A stretch of 64,000 bases of DNA from Clostridia bacterium. Lineage in GTDB: Bacteria; Bacillota; Clostridia; Christensenellales; DTU072. Of the stretch, positions 8,409 through 17,135 are shown piece by piece (position 1 is the stretch's first letter; each line of letters opens with the position of its first letter). The notes below the pieces were generated by a model. It saw only the letters and a program-made list of their open reading frames with translations. It was not told the DNA's origin and ran no database searches. The stretch is from contig JAEDHK010000001.1 in NCBI GenBank assembly GCA_016297005.1, forward strand, positions 124,001 through 188,000, in the 5' to 3' direction. The position numbers were made by a program, and so were the translations under genes.

Positions 8409-9665
8409 TTACCCCTTCGTGGGCCTGAATTCAGGCATGAAATCGAACGTCGCGAAGTAGTCTTCGGGCGTTTCGGCGCGACGGATCATCTCGAAAGAGC
8501 CGTCTTTTTTCAGGAGGATTTCCGCGCTACGGAGTTTTCCGTTATAGTTATATCCCATCGAGAAGCCGTGCGCGCCGGCGTCGTGGATGGCAAGGAGATC
8601 GCCTTTTTCAATCTCGGGCAACGCGCGGTCGACGGCGAATTTATCGGAATTTTCGCACAAACTCCCGACGACGTCGTATACGTGGTCGCAGGGAGCGTTT
8701 TCTTTACCGAGAACGGTAATATGGTGATAGGCACCGTAAATTGCCGGACGCATGAGGTTGGCCGCGCAGGCGTCCACGCCGACGTACTCTTTATAGATGT
8801 GTTTGAAGTGAACGGCTTTCGTGACGAGCATTCCGTACGGTCCGAGAATAAATCTGCCCATTTCGGTGAAGATGCGGATATTACTTCCGGGCAGGATTTC
8901 GTTATAAGCTTCTTCCACGCCTTTGCCGATTTCGTAGATATCGTTCTTTACCTGGTCGGGACGATAGGGGATACCCACGCCGCCGCTCAGGTTGACGAAT
9001 ACGAACCTGGCGCCCGTTTCTTCTTGCAATTCTTTGACCGTCCGGAAGAGTACTTTGGCAAGTTCCGGATAGTACTCGTTTCCGAGAGTGTTGCTGGCAA
9101 GGAAAGAGTGGAGACCGAATTCTTTCACGCCTTTGGCCATGAGGGTTTTGACCGCCTCCGACAGCTGCGTACGCGTCATGCCGTATTTCGCGTCGGCGGG
9201 AGTGCCCATGATTCTGTTATTGAGGTTAAATTCGCCGCCGGGATTGTAACGCATGCAAATGCGCTCCGGAATGCCGGCGACCTCTTCCAGAAATCCGATA
9301 TGCGTGATATCGTCGAGGTTGATAAAGGCGCCGAGTTTTTTTGCAAGTATGTATTCTTCAGCCGCCGTTTCATTACTGCTGAACATAATCTCTTCGCCGG
9401 AAAAACCTAATTTTTCTGCCATCATCAATTCTGTGAGAGAAGAGCAGTCTACACCGCAACCGAGTTTTTTGAGCAGTTTTAAAAGGGTGGGATTCGGGGT
9501 GGCTTTTACGGCGAAAAATTCTTTAAACCCTTTATTCCAGGAAAAAGCGGACAGGACGTCCTTCAGGTTGTTTTCGATCCCTTTTTCGTCGTACACGTAA
9601 AAAGGAGTGGGATATTTCGCCGCGATCTCGTCGGCTTTTTCTTTGGTAATAAAACAACTTTTCAT
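8409..9665 (-). CDS. lysA: Diaminopimelate decarboxylase
   Basis: PLP-dependent fold-type III decarboxylase that makes L-lysine from meso-diaminopimelate. The 418-residue length is typical. Lys54 in FAVKATPNP is the expected Schiff-base lysine. Other motifs are LSGGVGIPYRPDQ, TEMGRF (in place of the commoner EPGR) and SLCENSDKF (in place of the commoner CESGD). HDAGAHGFSMGYNYN near the C-terminus is standard. It is the first gene of a minus-strand operon with aroE-aroK. A GGAGG site and the promoter at 9701-9729 support the start. Ornithine/arginine decarboxylases of the same fold are less likely. Confidence 0.92.
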   Translation of the reverse strand: MKSCFITKEKADEIAAKYPTPFYVYDEKGIENNLKDVLSAFSWNKGFKEFFAVKATPNPTLLKLLKKLGCGVDCSSLTELMMAEKLGFSGEEIMFSSNETAAEEYILAKKLGAFINLDDITHIGFLEEVAGIPERICMRYNPGGEFNLNNRIMGTPADAKYGMTRTQLSEAVKTLMAKGVKEFGLHSFLASNTLGNEYYPELAKVLFRTVKELQEETGARFVFVNLSGGVGIPYRPDQVKNDIYEIGKGVEEAYNEILPGSNIRIFTEMGRFILGPYGMLVTKAVHFKHIYKEYVGVDACAANLMRPAIYGAYHHITVLGKENAPCDHVYDVVGSLCENSDKFAVDRALPEIEKGDLLAIHDAGAHGFSMGYNYNGKLRSAEILLKKDGSFEMIRRAETPEDYFATFDFMPEFRPTKG

Positions 9666-9700
9666 CGGTGGGCCTCCGCATTGGTAACAAGATTGTTTTC

Positions 9701-9729
9701 ATTATAACAAAGACGAAATTGACCGTCAA
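9701..9729 (-). promoter_or_regulatory. Promoter of lysA operon
   Basis: On the minus strand TTGACG (complement of 9724-9729) and TATAAT (complement of 9701-9706) are separated by 17 bp. It is divergent from the mrp promoter 10 bases away. Confidence 0.85.
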
Positions 9730-9738
9730 CAAAATGGG

Positions 9739-9768
9739 TTGACTTTTTATGCGCGCGTGTTGTATAAT
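9739..9768 (+). promoter_or_regulatory. Promoter of the mrp operon
   Basis: TTGACT (9739-9744), 18-bp spacer, TATAAT (9763-9768). The leader is about 35-40 bases and ends with AGGAGAGG before ATG 9811. Confidence 0.8.
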
Positions 9769-9810
9769 CCAAGTATTAATTAGTAAAAATTTCTACCATA
9801 GGAGAGGTTT

Positions 9811-10632
9811 ATGTCAGATACTTGCAATCACGATTGCTCCAGCTGTTCTTCAAAATGCGAAAAGCAAAGTCTGTTGGAGCCTCAGAATAAAAACAGCAAT
9901 ATTAAGGCCGTTATTGCCGTCGTCAGCGGTAAAGGCGGGGTCGGGAAATCTTCCGTTTCCGCGCTTCTTGCGTCTTATTTCAATAAACACGGCAAAAAAG
10001 TGGCCCTTTTGGACGCCGATATTACCGGCCCGTCCATTCCCAAAGCTTTCGGCATCGTAGGAAACGCCGTCGGCGACGAATCGGGCGTATATCCTGCGGA
10101 AACGTCGGAAGGTATTAAGATAATGAGCCTGAACCTTTTGATGGAAGACGTTACCGCTCCCGTCGTCTGGCGCGGTCCCGTTATCGCCTCTTGCGTAAAA
10201 CAATTCTGGACGGACGTCAATTGGGGCGACGTCGACGTAATGATCTGCGACTGTCCGCCCGGCACAGGCGACGTACCGCTGACCGTATTTCAGTCAATTC
10301 CCGTCAAGGGCGTCGTTGTGGTAACTTCTCCTCAGGACCTCGTGGGGATGATCGTGGAAAAGGCCGTCAACATGGCCGAAATGATGAACGTTCCCGTGCT
10401 CGGACTGGTAGAAAATTTGGCTTACTTCACTTGTCCCGACTGCGGAAAAGATCACTATATTTTTGGAAAAAGCAAGATTGAAGAGACCGCGAAAAGGTTT
10501 GGTATTGACAACACCGTTTCTTTACCGATCGATCCCACCCTCGCCGCTCTATGCGATCAAGGCAAGGTAGAACTTGCCTCGACCGAGCGGATCGCGGCAT
10601 TCGCCGAAAAACTTGATAAGGAGATTTTATAA
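9811..10632 (+). CDS. Mrp/NBP35-type iron-sulfur cluster carrier ATPase
   Basis: A 273-residue P-loop ATPase of the Mrp/NBP35/ApbC family, thought to hold and hand over Fe-S clusters to apoproteins. The N-terminus has four cysteines (5, 9, 12, 16), as in NBP35-type members. The deviant Walker A GKGGVGKS follows at about 40-47. DCPPGTGD is the family signature, and the CPDC pair (Cys208, Cys211) is the cluster-bridging CxxC. All key residues are present. It heads an operon with a C_GCAxxG_C_C protein, a PAP2 phosphatase and an acyl ligase. Confidence 0.92.
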   Translation: MSDTCNHDCSSCSSKCEKQSLLEPQNKNSNIKAVIAVVSGKGGVGKSSVSALLASYFNKHGKKVALLDADITGPSIPKAFGIVGNAVGDESGVYPAETSEGIKIMSLNLLMEDVTAPVVWRGPVIASCVKQFWTDVNWGDVDVMICDCPPGTGDVPLTVFQSIPVKGVVVVTSPQDLVGMIVEKAVNMAEMMNVPVLGLVENLAYFTCPDCGKDHYIFGKSKIEETAKRFGIDNTVSLPIDPTLAALCDQGKVELASTERIAAFAEKLDKEIL

Positions 10633-10636
10633 AATT

Positions 10637-11071
10637 ATGACAAGCAGAGAACGCGCGCAAGAACTTTTTTTACAAGGATATAACTGTGCCCAGGCGGTAG
10701 CCGGGGCCTTCTGCGACGAGATGGGCATGACGCTTGAATCCACCGTACGGGCGCTTTCCGGTTTCGGAGGCGGAATGGGACGCCTTCGCGAAGTATGCGG
10801 GGCCTGTTCCGGCATGACCTTTGTGCTGAGCAATCTGAAAGGATATGACAAAGCCGAAGATCAGGAAGGCAAAAAGGCGATCTACGAGATCGTTCGGAAA
10901 GGAATGGAGATTTTTAAAGAAAAGAACGGTTCTTACATTTGCAGAGAACTTCTGGACGACGCCCCTGTCGGCGGAGATCCCGCGCAAAGAACGGGAAAAT
11001 ACTATGAGAAGAGACCGTGCGTCGAACTTGTCGGCGACGCGGCGGAAATATGCGAACAATTACTTAAGTAA
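10637..11071 (+). CDS. C_GCAxxG_C_C family protein (possible redox/Fe-S protein)
   Basis: A 144-residue protein of the C_GCAxxG_C_C family (TIGR01909-like). Its hallmark cysteines are YNCAQAV near the N-terminus, the central VCGACSGM, YICRELL, and a C-terminal RPCVELV. Family members are thought to bind a metal or Fe-S centre; their reaction is not established. It follows the Fe-S carrier gene by 4 bases, consistent with delivery of a cluster to this protein, but that is inference. ATG 10637 uses the AAGGAG at the end of mrp. Confidence 0.85.
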   Translation: MTSRERAQELFLQGYNCAQAVAGAFCDEMGMTLESTVRALSGFGGGMGRLREVCGACSGMTFVLSNLKGYDKAEDQEGKKAIYEIVRKGMEIFKEKNGSYICRELLDDAPVGGDPAQRTGKYYEKRPCVELVGDAAEICEQLLK

Positions 11072-11087
11072 AACGGAGAAAGATATT

Positions 11088-12110
11088 ATGACTAAGAAAA
11101 AACTTATCGGTTGCGTCGTCGGAGCCGTCTGCTTTGTGGCAATATTGCTTGTCGCCACTTTCTACGATCTCGAGATCAGCAAAGCGCTCGGTAATGCCGA
11201 CAGCGTTTACGGACAGTTTTTCCGTTTATTCGGAGAACTTACCGGTTGGATCGTTATTCCTTTTGCTACGGCGTTTCTGTTCCACGTAACTGGTCGTCGT
11301 AATAAGGTCGCCGTCGTTATCAGCGTTTTTTGGGCGGTCGTCACTTTCGTCGGATGGTTTTTGACGGTCAAGTATCTTCTGGACGAATTTACCGGGGCTT
11401 CTTATGCCGACGGTTTTTACGCTTCTCCATACAGAGCGCTCCTTTTGTACGACGCCGTTTTCGCGTTGCTTCTTACTGCGGGGACTTTATACGGCACGTC
11501 CAAAATATCCAAACAAAAACAATATAAACTGGCTATGCTTGCCGCGGCTATTCTGATTGCGCTTGCGCTTTCTCAGGGTGTGACGACCGTTATGAAACTC
11601 GTTTGGAGCCGTCAACGCTTCCGTAACCTGCCGATAGGAAACGGCGGCGCCGACTCGACCGGCTTTACGCCGTGGTATCGTCCCAATTTCGGCAAAAACA
11701 AAGGGGTCTATTATTTCCCCGACAGTGCCGGGATGAAAGAAGAAGACGCCTATTCTTCTTTCCCGAGCGGTCATACTTGCGGCGCCGCTCTTACTTTCGT
11801 CTTCGTTATGCTCCCCGACCTGTTCGGCAAGTTAAAGAAATATAAAATATGTTTTTACGTTTTTGCCATCGCATATACGGTGGCGGTGGCTATTTCGCGC
11901 ATCGTCAACCGCGCGCACTACCTTTCCGACACGCTTTTCGGAGGATATATCGGAATGCTCTCTTCTTTTGCGGCGATCGCCATTACCTACAAAGTCAGCG
12001 CATGGGGCAATAAAAAATTTGCGCGACTGATTCTTAAAGAAGAAGGCGGATCGGCGTCGGTTGAGGAGATAAAAGCGGAAGAATCCCCGATGAAAGAGGA
12101 AAACGACTAA
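11088..12110 (+). CDS. PAP2 superfamily membrane phosphatase
   Basis: A 340-residue integral membrane protein with about six hydrophobic segments and the three-part phosphatase signature: KLVWSRQRF (motif 1), PSGHT (motif 2) and SRIVNRAHYLSD (motif 3). It probably removes phosphate from phosphatidic acid, undecaprenyl pyrophosphate or a similar lipid at the membrane. The charged C-terminal tail is cytoplasmic in the usual orientation. ATG 11088 has a GGAGAAAG site. The neighbouring acyl/AMP ligase hints at a lipid-related operon. Confidence 0.87.
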   Translation: MTKKKLIGCVVGAVCFVAILLVATFYDLEISKALGNADSVYGQFFRLFGELTGWIVIPFATAFLFHVTGRRNKVAVVISVFWAVVTFVGWFLTVKYLLDEFTGASYADGFYASPYRALLLYDAVFALLLTAGTLYGTSKISKQKQYKLAMLAAAILIALALSQGVTTVMKLVWSRQRFRNLPIGNGGADSTGFTPWYRPNFGKNKGVYYFPDSAGMKEEDAYSSFPSGHTCGAALTFVFVMLPDLFGKLKKYKICFYVFAIAYTVAVAISRIVNRAHYLSDTLFGGYIGMLSSFAAIAITYKVSAWGNKKFARLILKEEGGSASVEEIKAEESPMKEEND

Positions 12111-12130
12111 AATTCAGAGAGGAATTATTT

Positions 12131-13882
12131 GTGTTTACAACCGATACCAATCAATCTATGTATGCCTACATCAAGGAGAATAACCTTGATAACGAGGCGG
12201 TTAAACTAGTTTATTTCGGTAGGAAATTCACGTTTGGGAAAGTTTGGCACGACGTCGATTGCCTGGCTGCATTTTTGTACGAACACGGCGTAAAAAAAGG
12301 CGACAGCGTCGTTTTATGCTTGCCGAACATTCCGCAAGCCGTAGTGGCTTTTTACGCAGTCAATAAGATCGGCGCCATCGCCAATATCGTACATCCGAGG
12401 ATCGGAACGAAAGCCCTTTTGAAGATTATTCGCGAGACGGCGACAAGTTGGGTCTTTTTATATAGCAAAGCCAGCAATCAGCACGGAAAGGCACTGAAAA
12501 AAGAGGGCGTCAATACCGTTAATTGTCGTATCGGCGAATACATGGGCGGCGTCAAAAAACTGATCGTCAGTCTCAAAGAAATCGTTAGTTGGGGTCATGC
12601 GACTTTCGATTTTCGTCGCACTGTCATGCGCAAGGTAGAACTTGACGTCCCTGTCGGCGGTAAGGATCCCGCCGTATACCTGCATAGCAGCGGGACGACC
12701 GGACAGCCGAAAACCGTCGTGCTCTCTTCTTACGCGATGAACGAACTGGCCGGCAAAGCGTGTACCTGGGTCGGTAAACAAGTCGATCTCGGGCGCGGCG
12801 ACTCTTCGGCTATGCTTTTACCTCTTTTCCACGGTTTCGGATTGGGCGTTTGTTTGCATTATCCCATGTTATCGGGTAAGAATATTCTTCTGCCTGCTTT
12901 TGACGCCAAAAAGGCCGTTCAATTGATAAAAAAATACCCGGCCTCAATGATTTGCGCCGTGCCCAGTATGTTATCGAGAATGTATAAACAAAAAGGCTTT
13001 GCAGGACCGCATTTGAAGTCCATAAAGACCTTTTTTATCGGCGGCGACAAACTGGACGATAAATTGCGCGAGACGGTGGAAAAAACCTTGGAAGAATGCG
13101 GCAGCAACGCGCGCTTATACGAGGGCTTCGGGCTGAGCGAATTCGCCAGTCTCACTCATTTGAATATCAAACACCGCACCGACGGCACCGTCGGTCAGCC
13201 GATGCCCACAGTAAGAGCCAGGATCCTGGATAAAGACGGCAACGAGTGTCCGCGTGGTACGGAAGGCGAATTATACCTTACCGGAACGTCGATGATGATC
13301 GGCTATCTGAATCAGAAAACGGATTTTATTCAGGACGAGCAGGGGATAAACTGGTTTCCGACCGGCGATTACGGCTATATCGACGAAGACGACTTTTTGT
13401 ACTACCGCGGCAGATTGAAGCGCCTTATCAAGATCGGCGGCGTCAATATCTTCCCTCAGGAAGTGGAGATGGTCGTCTGTACTCTGAAAGAAGTGGAAAG
13501 CGCCTGCGCCGTGCGAATCTCTCAAAACGGAAAGCCGGCCATTCGCTTGCTTGTCGTATTACATGACAAAGTTCATCTTACGCCCCGTTTGAAGAGCAAA
13601 ATCAAAGACGTCGTCCGGGATAATATTCTGCCCTACGCCGTTCCGCGAGAGATAGAAGCAGTCGACAGTATCCGCCTGAATACCATGGGCAAGAGCGATT
13701 ATAAATTCTACGAAGACGGAGAAAAAGGCAAGGGCGGTGCGACCGTCGGTCGCGGCAAACGCGAGAAGAACCAAAAGAATAAGAACCAAAAGAACAAGAA
13801 AGAGTATACCGTGGTAAGACGGATCATTCCCAATCAACAAGAAGACGCCCAGGCGAGCGCCGCAAAGGAGAAAAGCGAATAA
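12131..13882 (+). CDS. Stand-alone AMP-dependent acyl ligase (acyl-CoA synthetase-like)
   Basis: A 583-residue member of the ANL (acyl-CoA/NRPS adenylation/luciferase) superfamily. It should activate a carboxylic acid as its adenylate and then pass it to CoA or to a carrier-protein thiol. Motifs are the P-loop HSSGTTGQPK, LYEGFGLSE, FPTGDYGYID and a C-terminal Lys in NTMGKSDYKF. There is no carrier domain; the last 50 residues are a Lys/Gln/Asn-rich tail with an NQKNK repeat. It starts at GTG 12131 behind GAGAGGAA. Its sequence closely parallels the first domain of the NRPS 15 kb downstream (KGDxVxLCLPN, VxHPxx, MFHGFG-like block), so it may act on a similar acid. Substrate unknown. Confidence 0.82.
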   Translation: MFTTDTNQSMYAYIKENNLDNEAVKLVYFGRKFTFGKVWHDVDCLAAFLYEHGVKKGDSVVLCLPNIPQAVVAFYAVNKIGAIANIVHPRIGTKALLKIIRETATSWVFLYSKASNQHGKALKKEGVNTVNCRIGEYMGGVKKLIVSLKEIVSWGHATFDFRRTVMRKVELDVPVGGKDPAVYLHSSGTTGQPKTVVLSSYAMNELAGKACTWVGKQVDLGRGDSSAMLLPLFHGFGLGVCLHYPMLSGKNILLPAFDAKKAVQLIKKYPASMICAVPSMLSRMYKQKGFAGPHLKSIKTFFIGGDKLDDKLRETVEKTLEECGSNARLYEGFGLSEFASLTHLNIKHRTDGTVGQPMPTVRARILDKDGNECPRGTEGELYLTGTSMMIGYLNQKTDFIQDEQGINWFPTGDYGYIDEDDFLYYRGRLKRLIKIGGVNIFPQEVEMVVCTLKEVESACAVRISQNGKPAIRLLVVLHDKVHLTPRLKSKIKDVVRDNILPYAVPREIEAVDSIRLNTMGKSDYKFYEDGEKGKGGATVGRGKREKNQKNKNQKNKKEYTVVRRIIPNQQEDAQASAAKEKSE

Positions 13883-13908
13883 GCGTTAATTCGTTTCTAT
13901 TCGACGTA

Positions 13909-13941
13909 AAAAGCCGTTTTCCGATGGAGAACGGCTTTTAT
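13909..13941 (+). terminator. Terminator of the mrp operon
   Basis: Stem AAAAGCCGTT (13909-13918) / AACGGCTTTT (13930-13939). It sits directly against the minD start region, and the 3' arm overlaps the -10 box of minD. Confidence 0.7.
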
Positions 13942-13944
13942 ACT
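13939..13944 (+). promoter_or_regulatory. -10 box immediately upstream of minD
   Basis: TATACT lies 7 bases before the minD ATG. No good -35 is seen at 17 bp (GTTTTC at 13916-13921), so the element is weaker than others in the window. If used, the minD message starts at or next to the start codon. Confidence 0.4.
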
Positions 13945-13951
13945 TCCGATT

Positions 13952-14719
13952 ATGACGAGAGTGATTGTGATTACGTCCGGCAAAGGGGGCGTGGGAAAGA
14001 CGACCTGCTGTGCAAACCTCGGGAGAGCGCTTGCCGAACGAAAAAAGAAAACGTTACTGATAGAAGGCGATATCGGATTAAACAATCTGGACGCCACGTT
14101 ATGCGTCGAAGACGGTATTTTGTACGATATCTCCGAGTATGCGGCCGGAAAAGCCACACTTCGGCAATGTCTCCTGAACGTCGGAGAGCATCTTTGGCTT
14201 TTACCGGCTACGTCGTCGACAACGGCTCTTACGGCGACTTTTTTTTCCGAGACAGTCAATAAGATCAAAGGGGAATTCGAGTATTTGCTGATCGACTCTC
14301 CCGCCGGATTGGAAGAGGGCTTTCATCGTGCCGTAAGTTGCGCGCAAGAAGCTTTGATCGTCACAACGCCCCACGTTACCTGCCTGCGCGACGGATATAA
14401 AACGGCGCGCGTTCTGGACGGCTACGGAATCAAGAAGATAGGTATTGTTGTCAATCGGGTGCGCGAGGACTGGGTTATGAAAAAAGAGATCATTTCTCCC
14501 GGACAGGCGTCCGAGATCATCGGCAAGCCGCTCTATGGCACCATTCCGGAGGACGACGAAATTAACCTTGGACAACTGGTTCGTTTGTCCGGAGGACAGA
14601 CGTCTTCGCCCGGGTTCAGACATCTCGCCGCCTTTATAGACGGCGAAGAAAAAAAGGCTTACGACTGCGCCGAAAGACGGAACGGTCTGAAATTAAAATT
14701 CATGAGGTGGCTTGGATGA
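13952..14719 (+). CDS. minD: Septum site-determining ATPase MinD
   Basis: A 255-residue membrane-associated ATPase that works with MinC and MinE to place the division septum. The N-terminus VIVITSGKGGVGKTT carries the deviant Walker A motif at residues 10-17, so the start is fixed within a residue or two. LLIEGDIGLNNLD is the switch region, and the C-terminus is basic (GLKLKFMRWLG), a plausible amphipathic membrane-targeting helix. It overlaps minE by 4 bases (ATGA). No Shine-Dalgarno precedes the start. No minC was found nearby. The C-terminus and downstream minE argue against ParA or flagellar FlhG. Confidence 0.88.
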   Translation: MTRVIVITSGKGGVGKTTCCANLGRALAERKKKTLLIEGDIGLNNLDATLCVEDGILYDISEYAAGKATLRQCLLNVGEHLWLLPATSSTTALTATFFSETVNKIKGEFEYLLIDSPAGLEEGFHRAVSCAQEALIVTTPHVTCLRDGYKTARVLDGYGIKKIGIVVNRVREDWVMKKEIISPGQASEIIGKPLYGTIPEDDEINLGQLVRLSGGQTSSPGFRHLAAFIDGEEKKAYDCAERRNGLKLKFMRWLG

Positions 14720-14949
14720 CTGGCGCCGAGTCGGATATCATGCGTTTACAAAAGATGATCAAAAATGATAATTTAAGAATCCCGAACGAAATCTTTCAGA
14801 TGCTGAAAAACGATCTTCTATGTGTTTTGGATGGGTATTTTGAGTTGGATAAAAAGTGCGTCGAACTGTCCTTTATACCGGATAAGACGGGGATAAAGAT
14901 CGTCTTTGTTGCCGGCGCTGTCGGCGTAAAAAAAGTCCGCTCGGTATAA
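14716..14949 (+). CDS. minE: Cell division topological specificity factor MinE (short)
   Basis: A 77-residue protein directly coupled to minD. It has the MinE layout: an N-terminal helix with LQKMIKNDNLRIP (MinD contact region), a segment ending LCVLDGYFELD, and a beta-strand half VELSFIPDKTGIKIVFVAG. MinE stimulates MinD ATPase and drives its pole-to-pole or ring behaviour. GAGGTGG lies 5 bases before ATG 14716. Identity is weak enough that I rest partly on the position behind minD. Confidence 0.75.
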   Translation: MTGAESDIMRLQKMIKNDNLRIPNEIFQMLKNDLLCVLDGYFELDKKCVELSFIPDKTGIKIVFVAGAVGVKKVRSV

Positions 14950-14954
14950 TAAGT

Positions 14955-14973
14955 ATAACAATCGTTATTTTTT
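14955..14973 (+). terminator. Possible weak terminator after minE
   Basis: Short stem ATAAC (14955-14959) / GTTAT (14964-14968) followed by T6. The stem is only 5 bp. Confidence 0.4.
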
Positions 14974-15090
14974 GTCAAGAACTCATTTTCAGAGTGCGGA
15001 CGTAAGAGTATCGCCGATATTTTACGCAAACTTTACTATTCTTCTTCTACCGTCTTTTCCGGTTCTGTTACGCATTATAACGAGGGATAA

Positions 15091-15681
15091 TCAGTCGAGC
15101 ATTCTTCCCGTCTCGAAGTGGTATGCGAGCCGGCTCGGTCTTTTCGGCATGAGGGCAGAAACGGTAGCGTACAGTACCGCGGCCATGCTTCCGGCAAGAA
15201 CGGCAGGCGTATAATACAGATCGAAATTCCTGCTGAAAATAAGCGACGCGGCGATAATGGAGAGCGTACCGGCGATAAAGCCGTATTTAGTGTTCCGCGT
15301 AAAGGCGAACGCGAGGACGCCCACGATCAGCCCGTGATACAGGTTTACGGAGGACCATTCTTCCGCGCCGAAAAAAGCGGCCAGGCGTATCGAACCGTAT
15401 AAAGCGGCGGTCAGACCGAGAGTAATAAGAAAGCAGATCAAGCGGTTTTTCAGCGTGCCTTTAAAAATCAGAAAGAAGAGGGCGACGAGAGGCAAAAGCA
15501 GAGTGCCGACGCTGAACGTGACATCGCCGAAAGTAAAAGGCGGGATGAAGTTCAGTCCGACGACGGCGGCGATCAATAGGATAAGAACGAGCGAGGGGAC
15601 GCCGAAGTCCTTTACGGCGTTGTGTCCGATCCCGAGAAGAATCATTATACCGAGTATGGTGAGTACGATGGATCCGATCAT
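15091..15681 (-). CDS. Hypothetical multi-pass membrane protein
   Basis: A 196-residue protein with about six hydrophobic segments and a short basic C-terminus. It starts MIGSIVLTILGIMILLGIGHN. The layout recalls DUF1614-type small membrane proteins, but I cannot assign it to a family. AAGGAGATAG precedes the start. It is a single minus-strand gene between minE and the ferredoxin operon, so the neighbours give no functional hint. Confidence 0.7.
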   Translation of the reverse strand: MIGSIVLTILGIMILLGIGHNAVKDFGVPSLVLILLIAAVVGLNFIPPFTFGDVTFSVGTLLLPLVALFFLIFKGTLKNRLICFLITLGLTAALYGSIRLAAFFGAEEWSSVNLYHGLIVGVLAFAFTRNTKYGFIAGTLSIIAASLIFSRNFDLYYTPAVLAGSMAAVLYATVSALMPKRPSRLAYHFETGRMLD

Positions 15682-15727
15682 TTTTTTGCTATCTCCTTGT
15701 ATTTTCAGTATGGTAAAAGCCGCTTCG

Positions 15728-15733
15728 ATTATA
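15728..15733 (-). promoter_or_regulatory. -10 box of the membrane protein gene
   Basis: TATAAT on the minus strand, about 47 bases before the start codon at 15681. No convincing -35 is visible at normal spacing. Confidence 0.4.
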
Positions 15734-15798
15734 CGAATAACCGATTTTATTTTTTGTTTTATCGCGCCGAAAACATCGTTACGTATAGAGAAAATTAC

Positions 15799-15827
15799 TT
15801 TACATCCTATTTACAAAATACTATAAT
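15799..15827 (+). promoter_or_regulatory. Promoter of the 2-oxoacid:ferredoxin oxidoreductase operon
   Basis: TTTACA (15799-15804), 17-bp spacer, TATAAT (15822-15827). GAAGGAG follows ahead of ATG 15863. Confidence 0.8.
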
Positions 15828-15862
15828 GTTATTTATAAAATAAATACGAAGGAGTTTTTGTT

Positions 15863-16066
15863 ATGGCAAAAATAACATTTAACGGCGAAGCGTGCAAGGG
15901 ATGCGGCTTATGCGTTCTCTCTTGTCCGAAAAAGTTGTTGCAAATCTCCTCTGTCAGCAACAAGAACGGTTATTTCATTGCGGAAATTACCGATCAGGCT
16001 GCCTGCGTCGGTTGCGCAAGTTGCGCGGTCATGTGCCCCGATTGCGTTATCACGGTAGAGAGATAA
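15863..16066 (+). CDS. 2[4Fe-4S] ferredoxin-type subunit of 2-oxoacid oxidoreductase (delta)
   Basis: A 67-residue protein with two CxxCxxCxxxC motifs (Cys11/14/17/21 and Cys48/51/54/58), each suited to one [4Fe-4S] cluster. In this position, 12 bases before the alpha subunit, it is the electron-transfer delta subunit that passes electrons from the TPP centre to ferredoxin. It is the first gene of a four-gene operon (delta-alpha-beta-gamma), the order typical of Vor/Kor-type enzymes. Confidence 0.92.
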   Translation: MAKITFNGEACKGCGLCVLSCPKKLLQISSVSNKNGYFIAEITDQAACVGCASCAVMCPDCVITVER

Positions 16067-16078
16067 GGAGGTAGTTTC

Positions 16079-17134
16079 ATGAAAGAACTAATGAAAGGTA
16101 ACGAAGCGATCGCAGAAGCGGCTATCCGCGGCGGTTGCAGAGCGTTTTTCGGTTATCCCATCACCCCCCAGAACGAGATCCCCGAGTACATGAGTTGGAG
16201 ACTTTTCGAGGTAGGCGGGACCTTTGTTCAGGCGGAGAGCGAAGTAGCGTCGATCAATATGATCTACGGCGCTTGCGGCGCGGGAGCGCGCGCTATGACT
16301 TCCTCGTCCAGCCCCGGTATCTCCCTTATGCAGGAAGGCATCAGCTACATCTGTTGTGCGGAGATCCCCTGCGTACTGGTCAATATGGTACGCGGCGGCC
16401 CGGGACTCGGCGGCATTCAACCGGCGCAGGGCGACTACTTCCAGGCGACCAAGGGCGGCGGCCACGGCGACTATCACATGATCGTTTTCGGACCCCAGGG
16501 CGTGCAGGAATGCGTTGATCTTATGTACAATGCGTTCGACCTTGCCGAAAAGTATCGCATCCCCGTCATGATGCTGGGCGACGGTATGCTCGGACAGATC
16601 ATGGAACCGGTAGAACTTCCCCCCATGAAGGACGTCGACAAGTTGGAAAAGAAGGCTTGGGCGACCGACGGCACGGGCGTGGGTAAGAACAGACGTATCG
16701 TCAACTCCCTGTTGATCGAACCGGATAAGCTGGAAGCGCACATCAAGCATCTCGAAGAAAAATACGCCGAGATCGCCAGAAACGAAACCATGTACGAGGA
16801 ATACATGACCGACGACGCCGAGATCGTTCTCACTGCATACGGCACTGTAGCGCGTATCGCAAAGAGCGCCGTTCATATGTTGCGTGAAAAGGGTATTAAG
16901 GCCGGACTCTTGCGTCCCATTACCCTGTATCCCTTCCCGTCCGACGCTTTCTTGAAGACGGCGCAAAAGGATTCCGTAAAGAAGTTCGTCTGCATGGAGC
17001 TCAGCTCCGGTCAGATGATCGAAGACGTAAAACTGGCTACGCATATGATTAAGCCGGTCGAGTTTTTCGGACGAAACGGCGGAAACGTCATGACTCCGGA
17101 AGACATCGTTGATTTTATTACCAAGGAGGCGTAA
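16079..17134 (+). CDS. 2-oxoacid:ferredoxin oxidoreductase, alpha subunit (VorB/KorA-like)
   Basis: A 351-residue pyrimidine-binding subunit of a 2-oxoacid:ferredoxin oxidoreductase, which oxidatively decarboxylates a 2-oxoacid to acyl-CoA, CO2 and reduced ferredoxin. The family features are GNEAIAEAAIRGGCRAF, GYPITPQNEIPEY, the AESEVASIN segment, and GGPGLGGIQPAQGDYFQ. It resembles subunits annotated as 2-oxoisovalerate (VorB) or 2-oxoglutarate (KorA) oxidoreductase; sequence alone does not decide between these. AGGAGGT precedes the start. Confidence 0.92.
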   Translation: MKELMKGNEAIAEAAIRGGCRAFFGYPITPQNEIPEYMSWRLFEVGGTFVQAESEVASINMIYGACGAGARAMTSSSSPGISLMQEGISYICCAEIPCVLVNMVRGGPGLGGIQPAQGDYFQATKGGGHGDYHMIVFGPQGVQECVDLMYNAFDLAEKYRIPVMMLGDGMLGQIMEPVELPPMKDVDKLEKKAWATDGTGVGKNRRIVNSLLIEPDKLEAHIKHLEEKYAEIARNETMYEEYMTDDAEIVLTAYGTVARIAKSAVHMLREKGIKAGLLRPITLYPFPSDAFLKTAQKDSVKKFVCMELSSGQMIEDVKLATHMIKPVEFFGRNGGNVMTPEDIVDFITKEA

Positions 17135-17135
17135 T

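Noticed and set aside
13760..13810. Short repeat in the ligase tail as a mobile or CRISPR-like repeat
   Set aside because: It encodes an in-frame NQKNK repeat in a low-complexity tail; there are no spacers.
13952..14719. ParA or flagellar FlhG instead of MinD
   Set aside because: The gene is coupled to a MinE-like gene and ends in a basic amphipathic tail; no flagellar or parB-like gene is nearby.
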